Assembly: GCA_015680685.1 (NCBI GenBank)
Contig: MNCI01017497.1
Location: 296,664 to 360,663, forward strand
Direction: 5' to 3'
Length of the DNA: 64,000 bases
DNA from: Gnetum montanum
Lineage: Eukaryota; Streptophyta; Gnetopsida; Gnetales; Gnetaceae
Part shown: one piece after another, positions 1 to 11,519 of the stretch
Numbering within the stretch: position 1 is the first letter of the stretch
How the letters are laid out: every line of letters starts with the position of its first letter
Position numbers and translations under genes: made by a program
The notes under the pieces: model-generated
What the model saw: the letters and a program-made list of their open reading frames with translations, nothing else
Told to the model about the DNA's origin: nothing
Database searches by the model: none

Positions 1-45
1 GCTTGTTTCGTATGGTTGAGTGTAGGGGTACCTCGCCACTCATCA
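1..45 (+). repeat. 3' end of a gypsy LTR (body lies outside the window)
   Basis: The first 45 bases match the last bases of the LTRs that end at 43132, 54078 and 59838 and finish with the same CTCATCA. The rest of this LTR lies to the left of the window. The element is either the right-hand LTR of a further plus-strand copy or a solo LTR; this cannot be decided here. Confidence 0.85.
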
Positions 46-3000
46 ATGCCTTTGGTGAAGAAGCATGTCCTTTTTTCTCTTCTAGCTTTCCTAGTTTTTG
101 AACAATAAACTTGAGAGAAAATGACCTAAAAGGGTAAAATTCACAAAACTCTATAAGAATATGTGAAAGATCAAAAATAATCAAAGGTAATGAAACAAGG
201 ATTACTCAAATCATGATAGAAATAAGTTCAAGATGTTCAAACCATAGCTATTACAAACAAATGGGTATCCAAATTTATAATTACTTTTCAAATGTTTAAA
301 AATAGGATCAACTTATTAATCAAAGGAGTTTTTCCAAACCCTAAAAAGTATCGAAATCACAATAATTGAGAAATCAAACAAAAATGATGATTAGAAGAAT
401 GATTCCTTATATTTGAGATGAGGACTACCCACTTGAATTGAATTTTTTTCAAAGCTAGTCCTCTAATATCAGTATAATGTGACTCCCTTAGATTCCAAAC
501 TCCAACCAAAGTGATTCTTCAATTGAACAAGAAAAGAAATGAAGGAATTTTTTCTTTGTTAAAAGTAAAATAATTACAATGCACAAAAAAAAAAGCAAGC
601 ATACTCCCAAGGGCAAATAGACAAACAATCAAACCCTCACACCTTTTACAATATAAGATCTCAATCAATTAAATAAACAAACTCTCAATACTCAAGGAGA
701 TCTCTTTCTCACTTTCTCAAGCATAAAATAGCCTTAAAATAAGCTTAGCCACCTTCTCTTAAGTTGTCTAGGCCTTTTATAACCTTTTCATGTATTGCTT
801 AACCTTTCCTAATCATTTGGATGCCTTGAAAATCATGCCTTTTCTTTAAAAATCATTTTAGTCAAGATTGCAAGTGACTGCAACTCGTAGTACCCTCATA
901 GTTATCATCCTACAACTAGACTATGATCATAGCTAGGCATACTAGTAAAATGATGAATATTTTTGTCACTGTTTCTTGGCTAGTTGGTGACTAGAAATTT
1001 CTAGACTGTAGCTCATCATGACTTGCAACTCATTGCATGACTTAAAAAACATATAAAATTCATGATTTGAACACATCGCAACAAATTGCAACTCGTAGTT
1101 GCTCACAAGACTAGACTACAACTCTCTGCAATCCATAGTAAACTCATAGTTCCTTGCCTATTCTACAAAAAAAACTCAAGTGATTTCGAATAAATAGTAA
1201 AACAAAAATATATGACTCCAACTTTTTCTAGGATACAATGAAGATAAGAATTGCCTCCAAGAATGGGTCGATGTCCTCATCACATAGATTACAACATGGT
1301 CTATCATGATACTTATAGATCTTATAATTGGTCATTAGGCATACTAACTACTCATCACCAATATCTTATAATTCTATATTGCAAAACTTGTGATATTTGT
1401 AATGATTGCTATTGATCCCCTATCATGATCTAGACCTATGACATGTTTTGCATTTAATGGTTTATTAGCCGAGCATGTTGAGTTTGTTATAGAAAGGTCA
1501 TGTTTGCATATTGTTTTTTTTTTAGTGTAGAGTGATTTATGTTTTAGTAAGATCTATTTACGTAAGATGAAGCTTTTATTCTCATTGAAGAATGGAACAA
1601 ATGAAAAAGAAACCAAGATGTTGGCACCATGGTAAGATTGGATGCACAATGAAGGAATACTCTATTTCAAAGCATAGTGATGGTGCCTCTAAAAAATTTG
1701 TGCTCTCTATGTATGTTGCTATTGCAAAGATATATTATCTTATGTTGAGTGAGAATTGTTACCTCTTCTATCTTGTTTAAGTTTTGTGCTAATATGTGTG
1801 CTTTTGGGATAGCATTTCTTAATGCTAGGATAATGTTATCTCATGTTGGTTTGACTTGAAAAGGCCTATTCCATAAGGATATTTTATAAAAAGATGTTCC
1901 TTGGATTATTGTACACACTTTTCATTCTTTTGCATGTTGCTTTTGTCTTATTACTAATGGATAAAGATGTTTTGATTGTTGATGTTATTCCAAGTTAGTT
2001 TTTTCATTAGTCTATATAATGTTTCTTTATGTGAGAGATTGTTAAAAATGTGAAGCCAAATCATAGAGTTGACTTTAGCTTAACTTAACTTTTTAAAAAT
2101 ATTAAGTTGAGCTTTTTAGATATCTAGAATAGTTTCTTAAAAATTTGTTAATTTAGATGTTTAAAATTTGTTTTTTTTTTTAAGGAAAAACATGAGTTTA
2201 AGTTAACTGTGATGTTTTCATTACTGTAACATAGGATCTATCTATTTAATCTCACATTGAGATTTTTGGTAGTAATGAGTTAAAAGTGTGGGGTCTTTGA
2301 TGAAGGATTACTATGAGGTCTTTGTAAACATATGTGCAGTTTGAAGATGTGAAAAAGTTGCTTTCTTGTTTTTACCCTTTGTCTTAATCTCATCTCAATT
2401 TTTTTCTATTAACTCTAATTATTGTGTTACGAATATTCTATAATTTTAAATTGCACAACATGCGATATTTGTAGCACTAATAGTATTGTAGCTCTTATAT
2501 TGCCACTATACAAATTGCAGGTTGCAATGTTAATAACATTAAAAAAAACACATGAAAAAGACATTCAAAAGAAGCATAAAGAAAGAACTAACTTATAAAA
2601 ATTATTCATTGAATGGTAAAAATCCTAGACAATACTAAAGTAAAGTAATTTATATATTTTAAAATCAAAGATGTCTTTTATGATCTTCATGAATAGATAA
2701 GTGGTTTTCAAGTGGTATTTGATATGCACCATGCCTAGATTATGTTGTTTCTCCCAATTTGAAAAGTTTGTATGTTACCTACTTGGTTGAGGCTCCTTTA
2801 CTTTCTTTGTACAAGTAATAATCTATTAATTTGTTCCTTTGGTATGAAAGTCCTTAAAAGGCAAAGCCATCTGTAAAAAGGAAGAGATTCATAAAATGGC
2901 ATAGACCAATAAAGCTTTGCAAATTGAGTTCCCAATTCTCTAATAAATTGACCTTAATTTGGTTTTTGTACATTTTGGTTACTTGCTAGAACTCATATAG

Positions 3001-4380
3001 TTTGTTAATAATTTAACTTTGTTGTTCCATCTATTGCTTGATTTTTAATATTAATACTATATTTCATTATATCCATGTAAACCCAAAGGATTTGTTAGAA
3101 AAATGAACTTGTGCAAAATACATTAATATTAATAATTCCTTAGTACAATATATGTATCCAATATTCATATAACTTGAGTATGTCTTATATATCATTCCTT
3201 AGAACTAACATTAGTAGCTTGAATAGCTTATACATAGACTAACTAGAGGTTTGCCATTTTCTTCTAAAGAAATCTATTTTGAAATATTCTAATAATTCAT
3301 GTTAGTCATCTTCTACCACTTGTCATAAACACCATTGATGATCTTGCAATTTCAACTCCAAAGGTGTGATCCCATTCTCACTTTACTAATTAATGCTCTC
3401 ATGCATTATTGTGTGTAGATATTTTGTTTCATCATGTTTACCATCTCTAATATTTTGTTAATAAAATCAAAACTTATTTTGTATTTGTGCCTCAATTTGT
3501 GATCTCTATAACAAGTCTCCAAGCTCATTCTAAATTTAGTGTTCCATCAATACTATCAATACCCTATTTTCATAACATTTACCATGATTCTTGATTAAGA
3601 AGTGGGCCCCTTACAACACATCCATAAAACATTGTAGTTTGTACTGGTGTTTGAAAAAATATTTTCGAATTGTCCAAGTCCAAATATTGTGATCACTACA
3701 TTTATTCTTCATTGTATAAAATGCTCTCCATCTATTTGTAACTTCTTGTAACTTATAATTTTGAGAGCATCCAATGCTCAAATATCTATAAGTATCCACA
3801 ATCCAAGTCCTTTATTATTTAGCCAAAAAGTGTAATCTCATTAATTTCACAAATTAGCATGTTTGTTTTTTCAACATTCACCTTCATTTTTGTACATTCA
3901 CAAAATTTTTATAGTTAATGCAACATTGCTTTTAACCCTATTAATGAAGTTGCACTTAGTGCTACATGAAAAATCATATCCATGACTAATCCTTTAATAG
4001 CATGATTTGTAGTTACCTCTTTAATCTACTCTTCTAATTCATCAATAAAAATGCCAAACATAGTTGGTAAGAAAAAAAACAACCTTGATTTACTCTATAT
4101 TAGTATGATAAGACTGTTTAATTTTTAAATTATATAGTTTATAAGTCCTTTTAAAAATTTATGTGGTTATTCTTTTTATTAGTTACTACCACATTTTAAA
4201 GCTTATATAGTTACCATTGCAATATGTGTGTAACACTACCTTCAAGTTGACATCATGCTTTAAAAAATTATGTATTTCTTTCAACTATCCTATCTTCTTA
4301 TTATATAATCTTTCATTCCTGAAACTTTGTTTACTGCCTTGTACTTAAAGCCTATACAAGTGAATAGTTGAAAAGAAGGA
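46..4380. other. AT-rich stretch without recognisable gene
   Basis: No open frame of useful length, no domain and no RNA gene seen on either strand. Between about 880 and 1150 a short motif of the form TGCAACTCGTAGT recurs in diverged copies, which suggests old repeat DNA. The small frame at 1592-1780 has no recognisable content. Confidence 0.5.
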
Positions 4381-4439
4381 ATGCCGTCAAGTGCTTCTAC
4401 ATTTTTTTATGAAGAATTCTTTTAACTTATATTGTGTAT

Positions 4440-4860
4440 ACTCGGATATTCGGAGGGGACCGTAACAGGAAAACGATGTAGCCTGACAGTGTCAGATATT
4501 TTAAAGGATAACACATATATCATATACCACCCTTTAATACAAAGTTTGGCGGCCGTACACACATCATATTAATAGAACCCAAAGTCTTTCATATTGTTAA
4601 CAAGGAAATGAAAGTAAAACTAATGAATAACTGTTGTTACATGCATGTTGAAATTGTACACATCTAGTCCGCAGTGTCTGTCCAAGCATTCATCTCTTCT
4701 CCGAGTGGGAATGGAATGGACTTTGTTTTGCCCAAGTTCAAGGTACAAGAGTGAATATGTTACATCTCCAAAGATGCACATATCTTGTAGCTCTTTCATT
4801 GCCATAAATTTAAAGGGTTAAACCCGTTTCTATTCATGGCCAGGGACAGTAAACGCTAAG
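4440..4860 (-). other. possible terminal exon or 3' UTR remnant of an unknown gene
   Basis: This piece differs from its AT-rich surroundings: it is less biased in base composition and on the minus strand holds a 61-codon frame (4805-4620) ending in a stop, followed by about 180 bases resembling a 3' untranslated region. I do not recognise the peptide. No matching upstream exon was found between 4860 and 5720. It could be the last exon of a host gene, a processed fragment carried by a transposon, or chance. Confidence 0.2.
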
Positions 4861-5277
4861 AATCTAAGTAAAACGAATTGAATACAAAATTAAAGAATAA
4901 AATTCAGTTCCCTAATAGCAATACATAACTATAACAAAATAAAAACTTTGAAAGTAAAAATATTAATAACAAGATAAAAACTTTGAAGGAAAAAATTTGT
5001 GCAAAAAACATTGGTCAGACGGTACAATAACCAAATTGCATGAGGAATCAAAGATGTAGAAATAAATCAAAACTAATTGCCAACCATTGATGCCTTTACG
5101 TAAACTTGTTGCAACAAGTGTTTTAATTTTTTGATCACACCAATGCTCAACAATTATGGTGTATGCAGACTCTAAGCAAACTTTCTTTCAGTGTCTTTGT
5201 TCTCCCATCAAAAACATTTTTATAGACTAGAAAAATGTCAATTAGGAAACTTTCAGTTTAAATGACAAATATGAAAC

Positions 5278-5416
5278 CACTCTTATGGTAACTATTACAA
5301 ATTATTAATTTTTTTGGAAGGATCACTTTTATGAAATCGTTACAAACCACTAGTTTTCCCATAATGGTCACATTTATGGAACTGTTACAAATCATTGATT
5401 TTCCTGTAAATAGTTA
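5278..5416. repeat. imperfect tandem repeat, about 46 bp x 3
   Basis: Three adjacent diverged units begin at about 5278, 5324 and 5370. Each has the pattern CAC-TTTATG, then GTTACAAA, then a short T-rich run. There is no coding content; the function is unknown. Confidence 0.6.
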
Positions 5417-5720
5417 CATTTTCTCACTTGGTCTCCATATTTAAATTAATATCTATCAAACCCAAATTTCAAGAGATGAATACTTGAATCATGACGATAG
5501 TTCCTCTGAATATGAGTATTATCTTCCATGTATTATCTCTTAAACTTAATTTCTTATATGTAACTAAACTTTATAAATAAATTTAATGTTTATTTTACGT
5601 CCTACCATATGTGAATTTTCTCTAATAACTGTAGTGCAAGTTGAATATGAGAAAACATCACAACTGAGTTTCATTAAAACTATAAAATTATATGTACAAA
5701 TTATATTATGGAACCAAGTC
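5417..5720. other. AT-rich spacer left of element A
   Basis: No gene or clear repeat seen. The last five bases, AAGTC, would be the target-site copy of element A, but the other end of A is lost so this cannot be tested. Confidence 0.4.
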
Positions 5721-6643
5721 TAATGAGCGGCGAGGTACCCCTACACTCAACCATACAAATACAAGCGTTTCACGCACGATCCAGTCAAATTCCAAGGACT
5801 AAGTGCCTATGCACCTTTGTGGAACAAGGATGGGTTGGTTAATCGTTGTCTTCCCAAAATTACTTGTATGTCACGATTGTATGGTTAAGTAAGTTTGAGG
5901 CATATGATTTTTAATATTTTTTATGCTTTTATGTCCTATGCTAATAAGGGAGAAGAGAGATAACTAAGTGACTAATTTATCTTAATTACTCATTAAGTAA
6001 GTTCTAACTAATCCTAACACTAGCATCTGTTCTCACTGGTCGTACACATCATTACTGGGTTACCAAGTGTTACACACATGCTCGAAGTAATCATATCGAG
6101 TGTAATTTAACGATTTTCTTAATTGATCAAAATGAATTACTATGCTAATAACATAAATGTAAAGTTCATAAAATAAAATAAATGCCTAAGAAAATAAAAT
6201 AAAATAAATGTGAAAGAAAAAAAATCTCAAGTATTGTAAGGATGAATTGAAGAGCTCATCTTTATTGCCATACACAAGGTGTGCTTAGGTACACAATGCT
6301 CAAATAAAGATCCGTCCACACTTAGACCTCCTGCTACATGCACTTGGAAAATACTCTAACAAACTACAAGAGTTTCGCTATTTGACTCCTAAAAGACTTC
6401 TCTCCAATTGTACACCTGGGCATTGTATTTATAAACTTGGGAGCAACTACTTTAATAATTAGAGTAACTGCTCTAATAATTAGAAGAACCACTTCAATAA
6501 TAACCACTCTAATTATTAGAGTAACCGCTCCAATAATAATTGCTCTAATAATTAAATTAATCACTCTAATAATAACCGTTCTAATTATTAGAATAACCGC
6601 TCCAATAATAACTGCTCTAATAATTAAAGTAATCGCTTCATCA
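5721..6643 (-). repeat. 3' LTR of element A
   Basis: In sense orientation it begins TGATGAAGCG at 6643 and ends at 5721 in CTCATTA, a degraded CTCATCA. A TATA box (TATAAATA) lies at 6433-6426 and an AATAAAGATGAGCT polyadenylation-type motif lies downstream. The terminal 40 bases match the other LTRs of the window; the U3 array matches the LTR of element D. Confidence 0.88.
6440..6640 (-). repeat. 36-bp tandem array in the U3 of LTR A
   Basis: About five units of 36 bp built from the near-palindrome CTCTAATAATTAGAG followed by a GTTATTATT stretch. The array ends just upstream of the TATA box. It is why both strands show long open frames of low-complexity Ile/Val-rich peptide here; those frames are not genes. 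Confidence 0.85.
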
Positions 6644-6685
6644 TACCCCCACAATTGAATGAAAACTTGTCCTCGAGTTCCTTAC
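6644..6685 (-). promoter_or_regulatory. polypurine tract and conserved extended element next to LTR A
   Basis: Sense strand reads TGTGGGGGTA directly against the LTR start, preceded by a conserved run with AACTCGAGGACAAG and TTTTCATTCA. The same block sits before the 3' LTRs of B and E, and in weaker form C, so it is the likely plus-strand priming site and its upstream extension. Confidence 0.75.
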
Positions 6686-8089
6686 AAAATATTGGAAAGG
6701 TATGGGATTATTGACTAATTGACAACTGAAAGTGGAATGGGATGATAGACTCAACGTGCCCAGTGAACAGATCAATAAGAATATTACAACATTAGTGTTC
6801 ATGACCATTGTGGTGAACACTCACACATAAATGACATCCAAGCCTTTGTTTGGCAGCTTGAAGAGAAAGAGAGAGAGAGAAGATGGAACATGTTGCTGCC
6901 AATGTCGAGACTGCACCTTCCGTTGTTTATCCATAGCCATGCCACCAAAATTGCTCCTTTCGTAAATGCTCTAGTTTCGATCCATCTTGAGTGCTTCCTC
7001 CAAGCCTAGTCCATTATTTGTATGATCACCATCTGCACACACAACACAGTTACAAATGAGCAAGGATAGACAAACCACAATGCAGTTGATACCTTGCCTC
7101 GATATGAAGTGCATTGGCTGAGTTGTGGTTATGGTAGAAATTGGTTCGAAGATTTATCACTAGCAATTACCCATGGTGTAGGGGTTGGGTAATTAGTAAA
7201 ATGGAAAAAATTGAAAAATTTGTGCCAAGGCCCCCACAACTAAGAGCANGACTGAGTAGAACTCATCCCAAATCCAAACTCAAACAAACCACATCTAGTA
7301 AACCTCGCATCAACACACTTGACTAATCGATTCACTTGAAGCAACAAGAATGCTTTCACAAAGAGTCACCACCATTCCGAGGAGAGCGAGATGGAGAAGC
7401 AGGAAGCGAGAAAGGGCCTTAGTTAGAGGGAACCTTCAAGCATGGGTAACATATCTTTTCAATTCCATAAATAGTGCTTGTAGCCCATATTGCTTTATTA
7501 TGTCTAAGGGTTGTGCTTTGAATTCTCACTCTTTTTTTTGTTGGTTTTTTTTTCCATGCAAAGACTTATTTTTATTCACTCAGCTTTCCAATTTTTGAAC
7601 AATGTCAGAATGGTAGAAAACCCAAGAAAAAGCATCTAAGCACCTAAGAGAATGGCCAGCACAAATGCATCGAATCCCCTTGAACTCACACCCTTTTCAT
7701 CCTTTGAGTCTTTCCTTAGTTTGAAAAGTACCTAGCCACCAATATATTAATAAGTTTACTTAGAAAAAGAGGGACTATACAGTTACAAGCCAAAGGAGAC
7801 CATAGAGTTGTATGGATGAGTGGACGGTTTGGACTCATTGCCTGTTTTACCAAAAGAACCATACCTTAATATCAACATCATAATTCAAAGGTAAAAACCA
7901 AACATTAGCAATCAATATGATATAATTCAATCCACCATCATGAGCACTTATTGGATGATGAACAAAAGCAAATCAAGCAAACAAAGAAATAGTAAAAATA
8001 TGAATGATGGTGTAAAACAAAAATAAGAAAAGTTGGAAAAATGTGTAAAAAAAATTTTAAAAAGAACTAAGAGCCTAAAATGGTTAGCA
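6686..8089 (-). other. non-coding 3' region of element A
   Basis: Collinear with 46340-48260 of element B and 57740-59030 of C but shorter. It has a pyrimidine tract ending in AG (sense, 6882-6857), a second GTGGGGG motif near 7229, and a single N at 7249. No protein is recognisable. Confidence 0.6.
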
Positions 8090-8900
8090 TAGGTGGCCAT
8101 CTCCCCCACGACTGAGTTGGAAGGAGGAGATCCAAAATAGTGAGCAAGGTTNTTTGAATGGGAAGCATTGGTAATTTACTGTACACTAACTCATAGGGAG
8201 AGTAGCCTGTAGGGAGTTTCCATGTGGAGTAGTATGCCCAAAGGGCATCGTTTAGTTTAGTGCTCTAGTCTCACCTAAACTTGCTTATAGTTCTTGTCAA
8301 TACCTTCGTAATCTCACTATTGGTGACTTCTGCTTGAATATTCTCTTGGGGGTGGTATGGTGTAGTTAATTTATGCTCAACCCCTAAGTGTTGCATTAAT
8401 TTTTTAAAAGTTGCACCTGTGAAGTGTGTACCATTATCTAAAATAAGTGCACACGGCACACCAAACATGTTTATGATTTGTTGTTGAAGAAATCATGCAA
8501 TTGTAGATGATGTACAATCTTTAACAGCAGCTACTTTGGCCCATTTTGTTAGGTAATCAATAGCAACAATAATATAAGCTTTTCCATTGGACATTGATGT
8601 AATTGGTCCCATAAAATCAATTCCCCAAATGTTGAAGGGTTCTAACAGTTGAATCCATTGTTGCAAACCCTCCATTCTAGCACTCATTCCCCCATCACAT
8701 TTACAGCACTCACAAGATTTGATGAATTGATGGGCATCCTGAAACAATGTAGGCCAATAATATCCTGCAAGCAAGATCTTGATGGTTGTTCGTCTCCCAA
8801 TGTAATGACCCCCACAAGGACCCTCATGAGCATCTTAGAGAGCGTAGTTGATCTATATCAGGAACACACCATTGAACCAAGCCATCGAGACACACTTTGT
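8090..8900 (-). pseudogene. element A integrase (broken)
   Basis: Two frames carry the integrase. The first (8774-8493) has a CECCKC cysteine cluster of the zinc-binding end and the catalytic core motif GIDFMGP; the second (8468-8271) has LILDNGTHF and a HPQ-type motif followed by the Glu, so the D-D-E residues are still visible. The usual GQ before the Glu reads IQ. After LPIQ (about 8155) the reading jumps into the post-pol region, skipping the C-terminal domain that element E retains (about 32900-33300). The jump coincides with the single N at 8152, so the loss could be an assembly error. Integrase would insert the cDNA; this copy cannot. Confidence 0.85.
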
Positions 8901-8946
8901 CAAGTTTCCCATTGATTTTCATGAAGTACTTGGCTTGGTGAAGAAA

Positions 8947-10740
8947 CTATTGTTTCTTCTTAAGGTTTAACTCTTGTGGTATTTGCTGGGTGAGGAGATG
9001 GGTAAGAATGCTACTGTACCAGTTTGTCTCTATGGGTGATTGATTATTCACTACGCCAACAAAGAGGAATTCATCAAGAAAATAATTAAAAATTAGATAC
9101 TCATCCTCTTTATTGTTCCATCGCAACAGAGATAAATGATCAGCAACTACATTCTCGCTGCTTTTACGATCGATCATCGTAAGATTGAACTCTTGTAAGA
9201 TTACAAGCCATTGTATGATATGAGGGCTTACCATTGGCTTATTCATGAGGAACCTTATTGCACTATGATTTTTATGTATATATACTTTATATCCCAATAC
9301 ATAGTGTCTAAACTTTTCTAGTGCAAACACTATAGCCATTAATTCTTTCTCTGTGGTAATGTAGTTAAGTTGTGCACCAATGATACTTCTACTTGCATAA
9401 TGGATGTAATAGGGACACTTCTAGTCATCTAACTATGTAAGTACGGCTCCTAAGGACTAGTTGGACATGTCAGTGATGATATGGAATGGTTTGGACCAAT
9501 CAGGAGCTTGTAGAATGGGTGTTTCTACTAGCTTCTATTTCAAAGTTTGAAAAGCTAATTCACATTCCATGGTCCACTCGAAAGGTACATCCTTTTTCGT
9601 TAATTTCACCAATGGTTTGGCAACCTTTGAAAAGTTCTCAATAAATCTCCTATAGTAGCTAGTATGTCCAAGGAATGACTAAATATCTTTGAAAATTTTC
9701 GGTTGACGAGTAATTCCTTGGATAACTTTGATTTTCTCGGGGTCTACCTCTATCCCTATGTATGAGATTTTATGCCCTACTACTACGCCCTCTTGGACCA
9801 TCAAATGGCTTTTCTATGAGTTGAGCCTCAAATTGGTTTCTACACATCTTTTTAACACTTGCTCCCACCAGTCCAAGGCTTGATCAAAGTTTACTCCATA
9901 AGTGGAGAATTCGTCCATAAAGACCTCCACACCATTCCCTATCTATTGTTGGAATCTGCTTAGAACTAGTCATTGAAATGTTGCAAGGGCATTGCACAAG
10001 ACAAATGACATCTATTTTTATGCGAATGTTCCCTAAGGACTAGCGAACGTAGTCTTGGCCTGGTCTTCTGGGGCTATTTGTATTTGGTTATATCTGCTAT
10101 ATCCATCCAAAAAACTGTAATAGAGATGCCCTGTAATGGTATCTAAGACTTGGTTGACAAATGGAAATGGAAAGTGATCTTTGAATGTTGCCATATTTAG
10201 TAGCCTGAAATCTATGCACACCCTCAATTTGGCTCCCTTTTTAGGCACAATAACTAAGGGGCTAACCCCTTCACTATCAGCAATGGGGTATATGAACCCA
10301 GCCTTGAGAAGCTATTCAATTTCTTCCTTAACTACTTGCTTCAATTTAGGGTTCAATCACCTCTACAGTTGTCTTCGAGGCTTCATGGAGGGGTCAGTGT
10401 AAATTCTATGTTGGCATATCCTAGGATCTATTCTAGTTAATTCGAGATATAACCAAGTAAAGGCTTCCAACCATTTATTTATTACCTTCAGTAGTTCTTC
10501 TTTCTGTTGAGAAGCAAGCTTAGCATTGATAATTACCAGTTTTCCATTTTTAAGGAACATGTATTCCATACCGGTGGGCAATGGTTTTAGCTCGAGGGGC
10601 TCCTGTTTAAATTTCTCAGGGATTTCCAGCTTCCCCCAGTAGATATTTTCAAGGTTAAGACTTGGAAGTTGGCGATGGACTTGCTCTAATGCGTCTATGC
10701 TATCGATGTAAGCACAAGTCAAACCCTCAATTGCTTCCAT
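8947..10740 (-). pseudogene. element A reverse transcriptase and RNase H (broken)
   Basis: From high to low coordinate: an N-terminal linker (10740-10363), the RT fingers and palm with CIDFRLLN and FLDGYSRYNQIQIAPED (10248-10033), the catalytic block at 9921-9907 and RNase H (9339-8947) ending in VADHLSLL. The catalytic motif reads FMDE where element E has FMDD, so an essential Asp is changed. In RNase H the usual TDH reads KNH. Several in-frame stops separate the blocks. Together these enzymes would copy the element RNA into DNA inside gag particles. Confidence 0.88.
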
Positions 10741-10890
10741 GCATATGAGTGCACTACTTTCTTGATTAGCTATCAGCCATTGGGTGTCTTCCTATTTTTT
10801 GGCTGCTGCATACAGGCATCTTTGTATGTTAATCACTTGTGCATACTGATTGCATGTAGGCAATGCTAAACTTTGCACAAATTATAGCCT

Positions 10891-11397
10891 CTACATGCAA
10901 TTACACCTTGTTTCACTGTATGCGATGCACAGAACTTTCTTCTTTTTGATCTTTCTGAATGTATTTTCCTTTGATATTTCTAGGGAAAGATCACGGATTC
11001 CTAGGCATGCATCAATGGTGCTTAGCCATGCTCTTCCCATTATGATTGGGAAGTCCCCCTTATCGGTGTTTACCTGAATCACTAGGAAGTCAGCTGGGTA
11101 TGACCACCCACAAACAGTGGTAACAATGTCTTCCACCAGTCCCAATGAGATAGTGATAGATTGGTCAGCCAACTCTAGACGGATGTTGCTTTTTTTCAAA
11201 GTAAGCAGGTTCCAGGCCTTGTACATTTCTTGAGAAATCAAGTTGACACCAAAACCTGAATCCAAAAGAGCCTTGCACGACACATTTCCAACGATTTGTA
11301 AGTATATCAGAGGACTCCCAAGATCAAATAATTTCTTGGGAAGGTGGCTAGCTTTGATCCAATCGATGACGACATGTGTTAGCACAACTGTATGCAT
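10891..11397 (-). pseudogene. element A retroviral-type aspartic protease
   Basis: A 168-codon open frame with the active-site motif LLDSG followed by VNLIS, and the flap/second-domain signature GDFPIIMGRAWL. The active site uses DSG as in B, C and D. It would process the gag-pol polyprotein. The frame begins at a Met only because an upstream stop precedes it; in the intact polyprotein the domain would be continuous with gag. It is the best preserved frame of element A. Confidence 0.88.
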
Positions 11398-11519
11398 TGA
11401 GTGCAGTGATTAGGTTAAAGGGGGCTCCAAAGTTTTGATTGATACTGAGGCATCTAACGAATCAGTTGCTTGTGATTGCAAGGGCTTGGTTGGACTGTTG
11501 GTTCTAAAGAAATGTCTTT

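Noticed and set aside
1592-1780. Small plus-strand frame of 62 codons
   Set aside because: No recognisable motif, AT-rich surroundings, length expected by chance.
6440-6640. Regular short repeats resembling a CRISPR array
   Set aside because: Units are contiguous without unique spacers, in a plant LTR.
6364-6658. Long open frames on both strands with Ile/Val-rich repetitive peptide
   Set aside because: Produced by the 36-bp tandem array in the U3 of LTR A; no start context and no domain.
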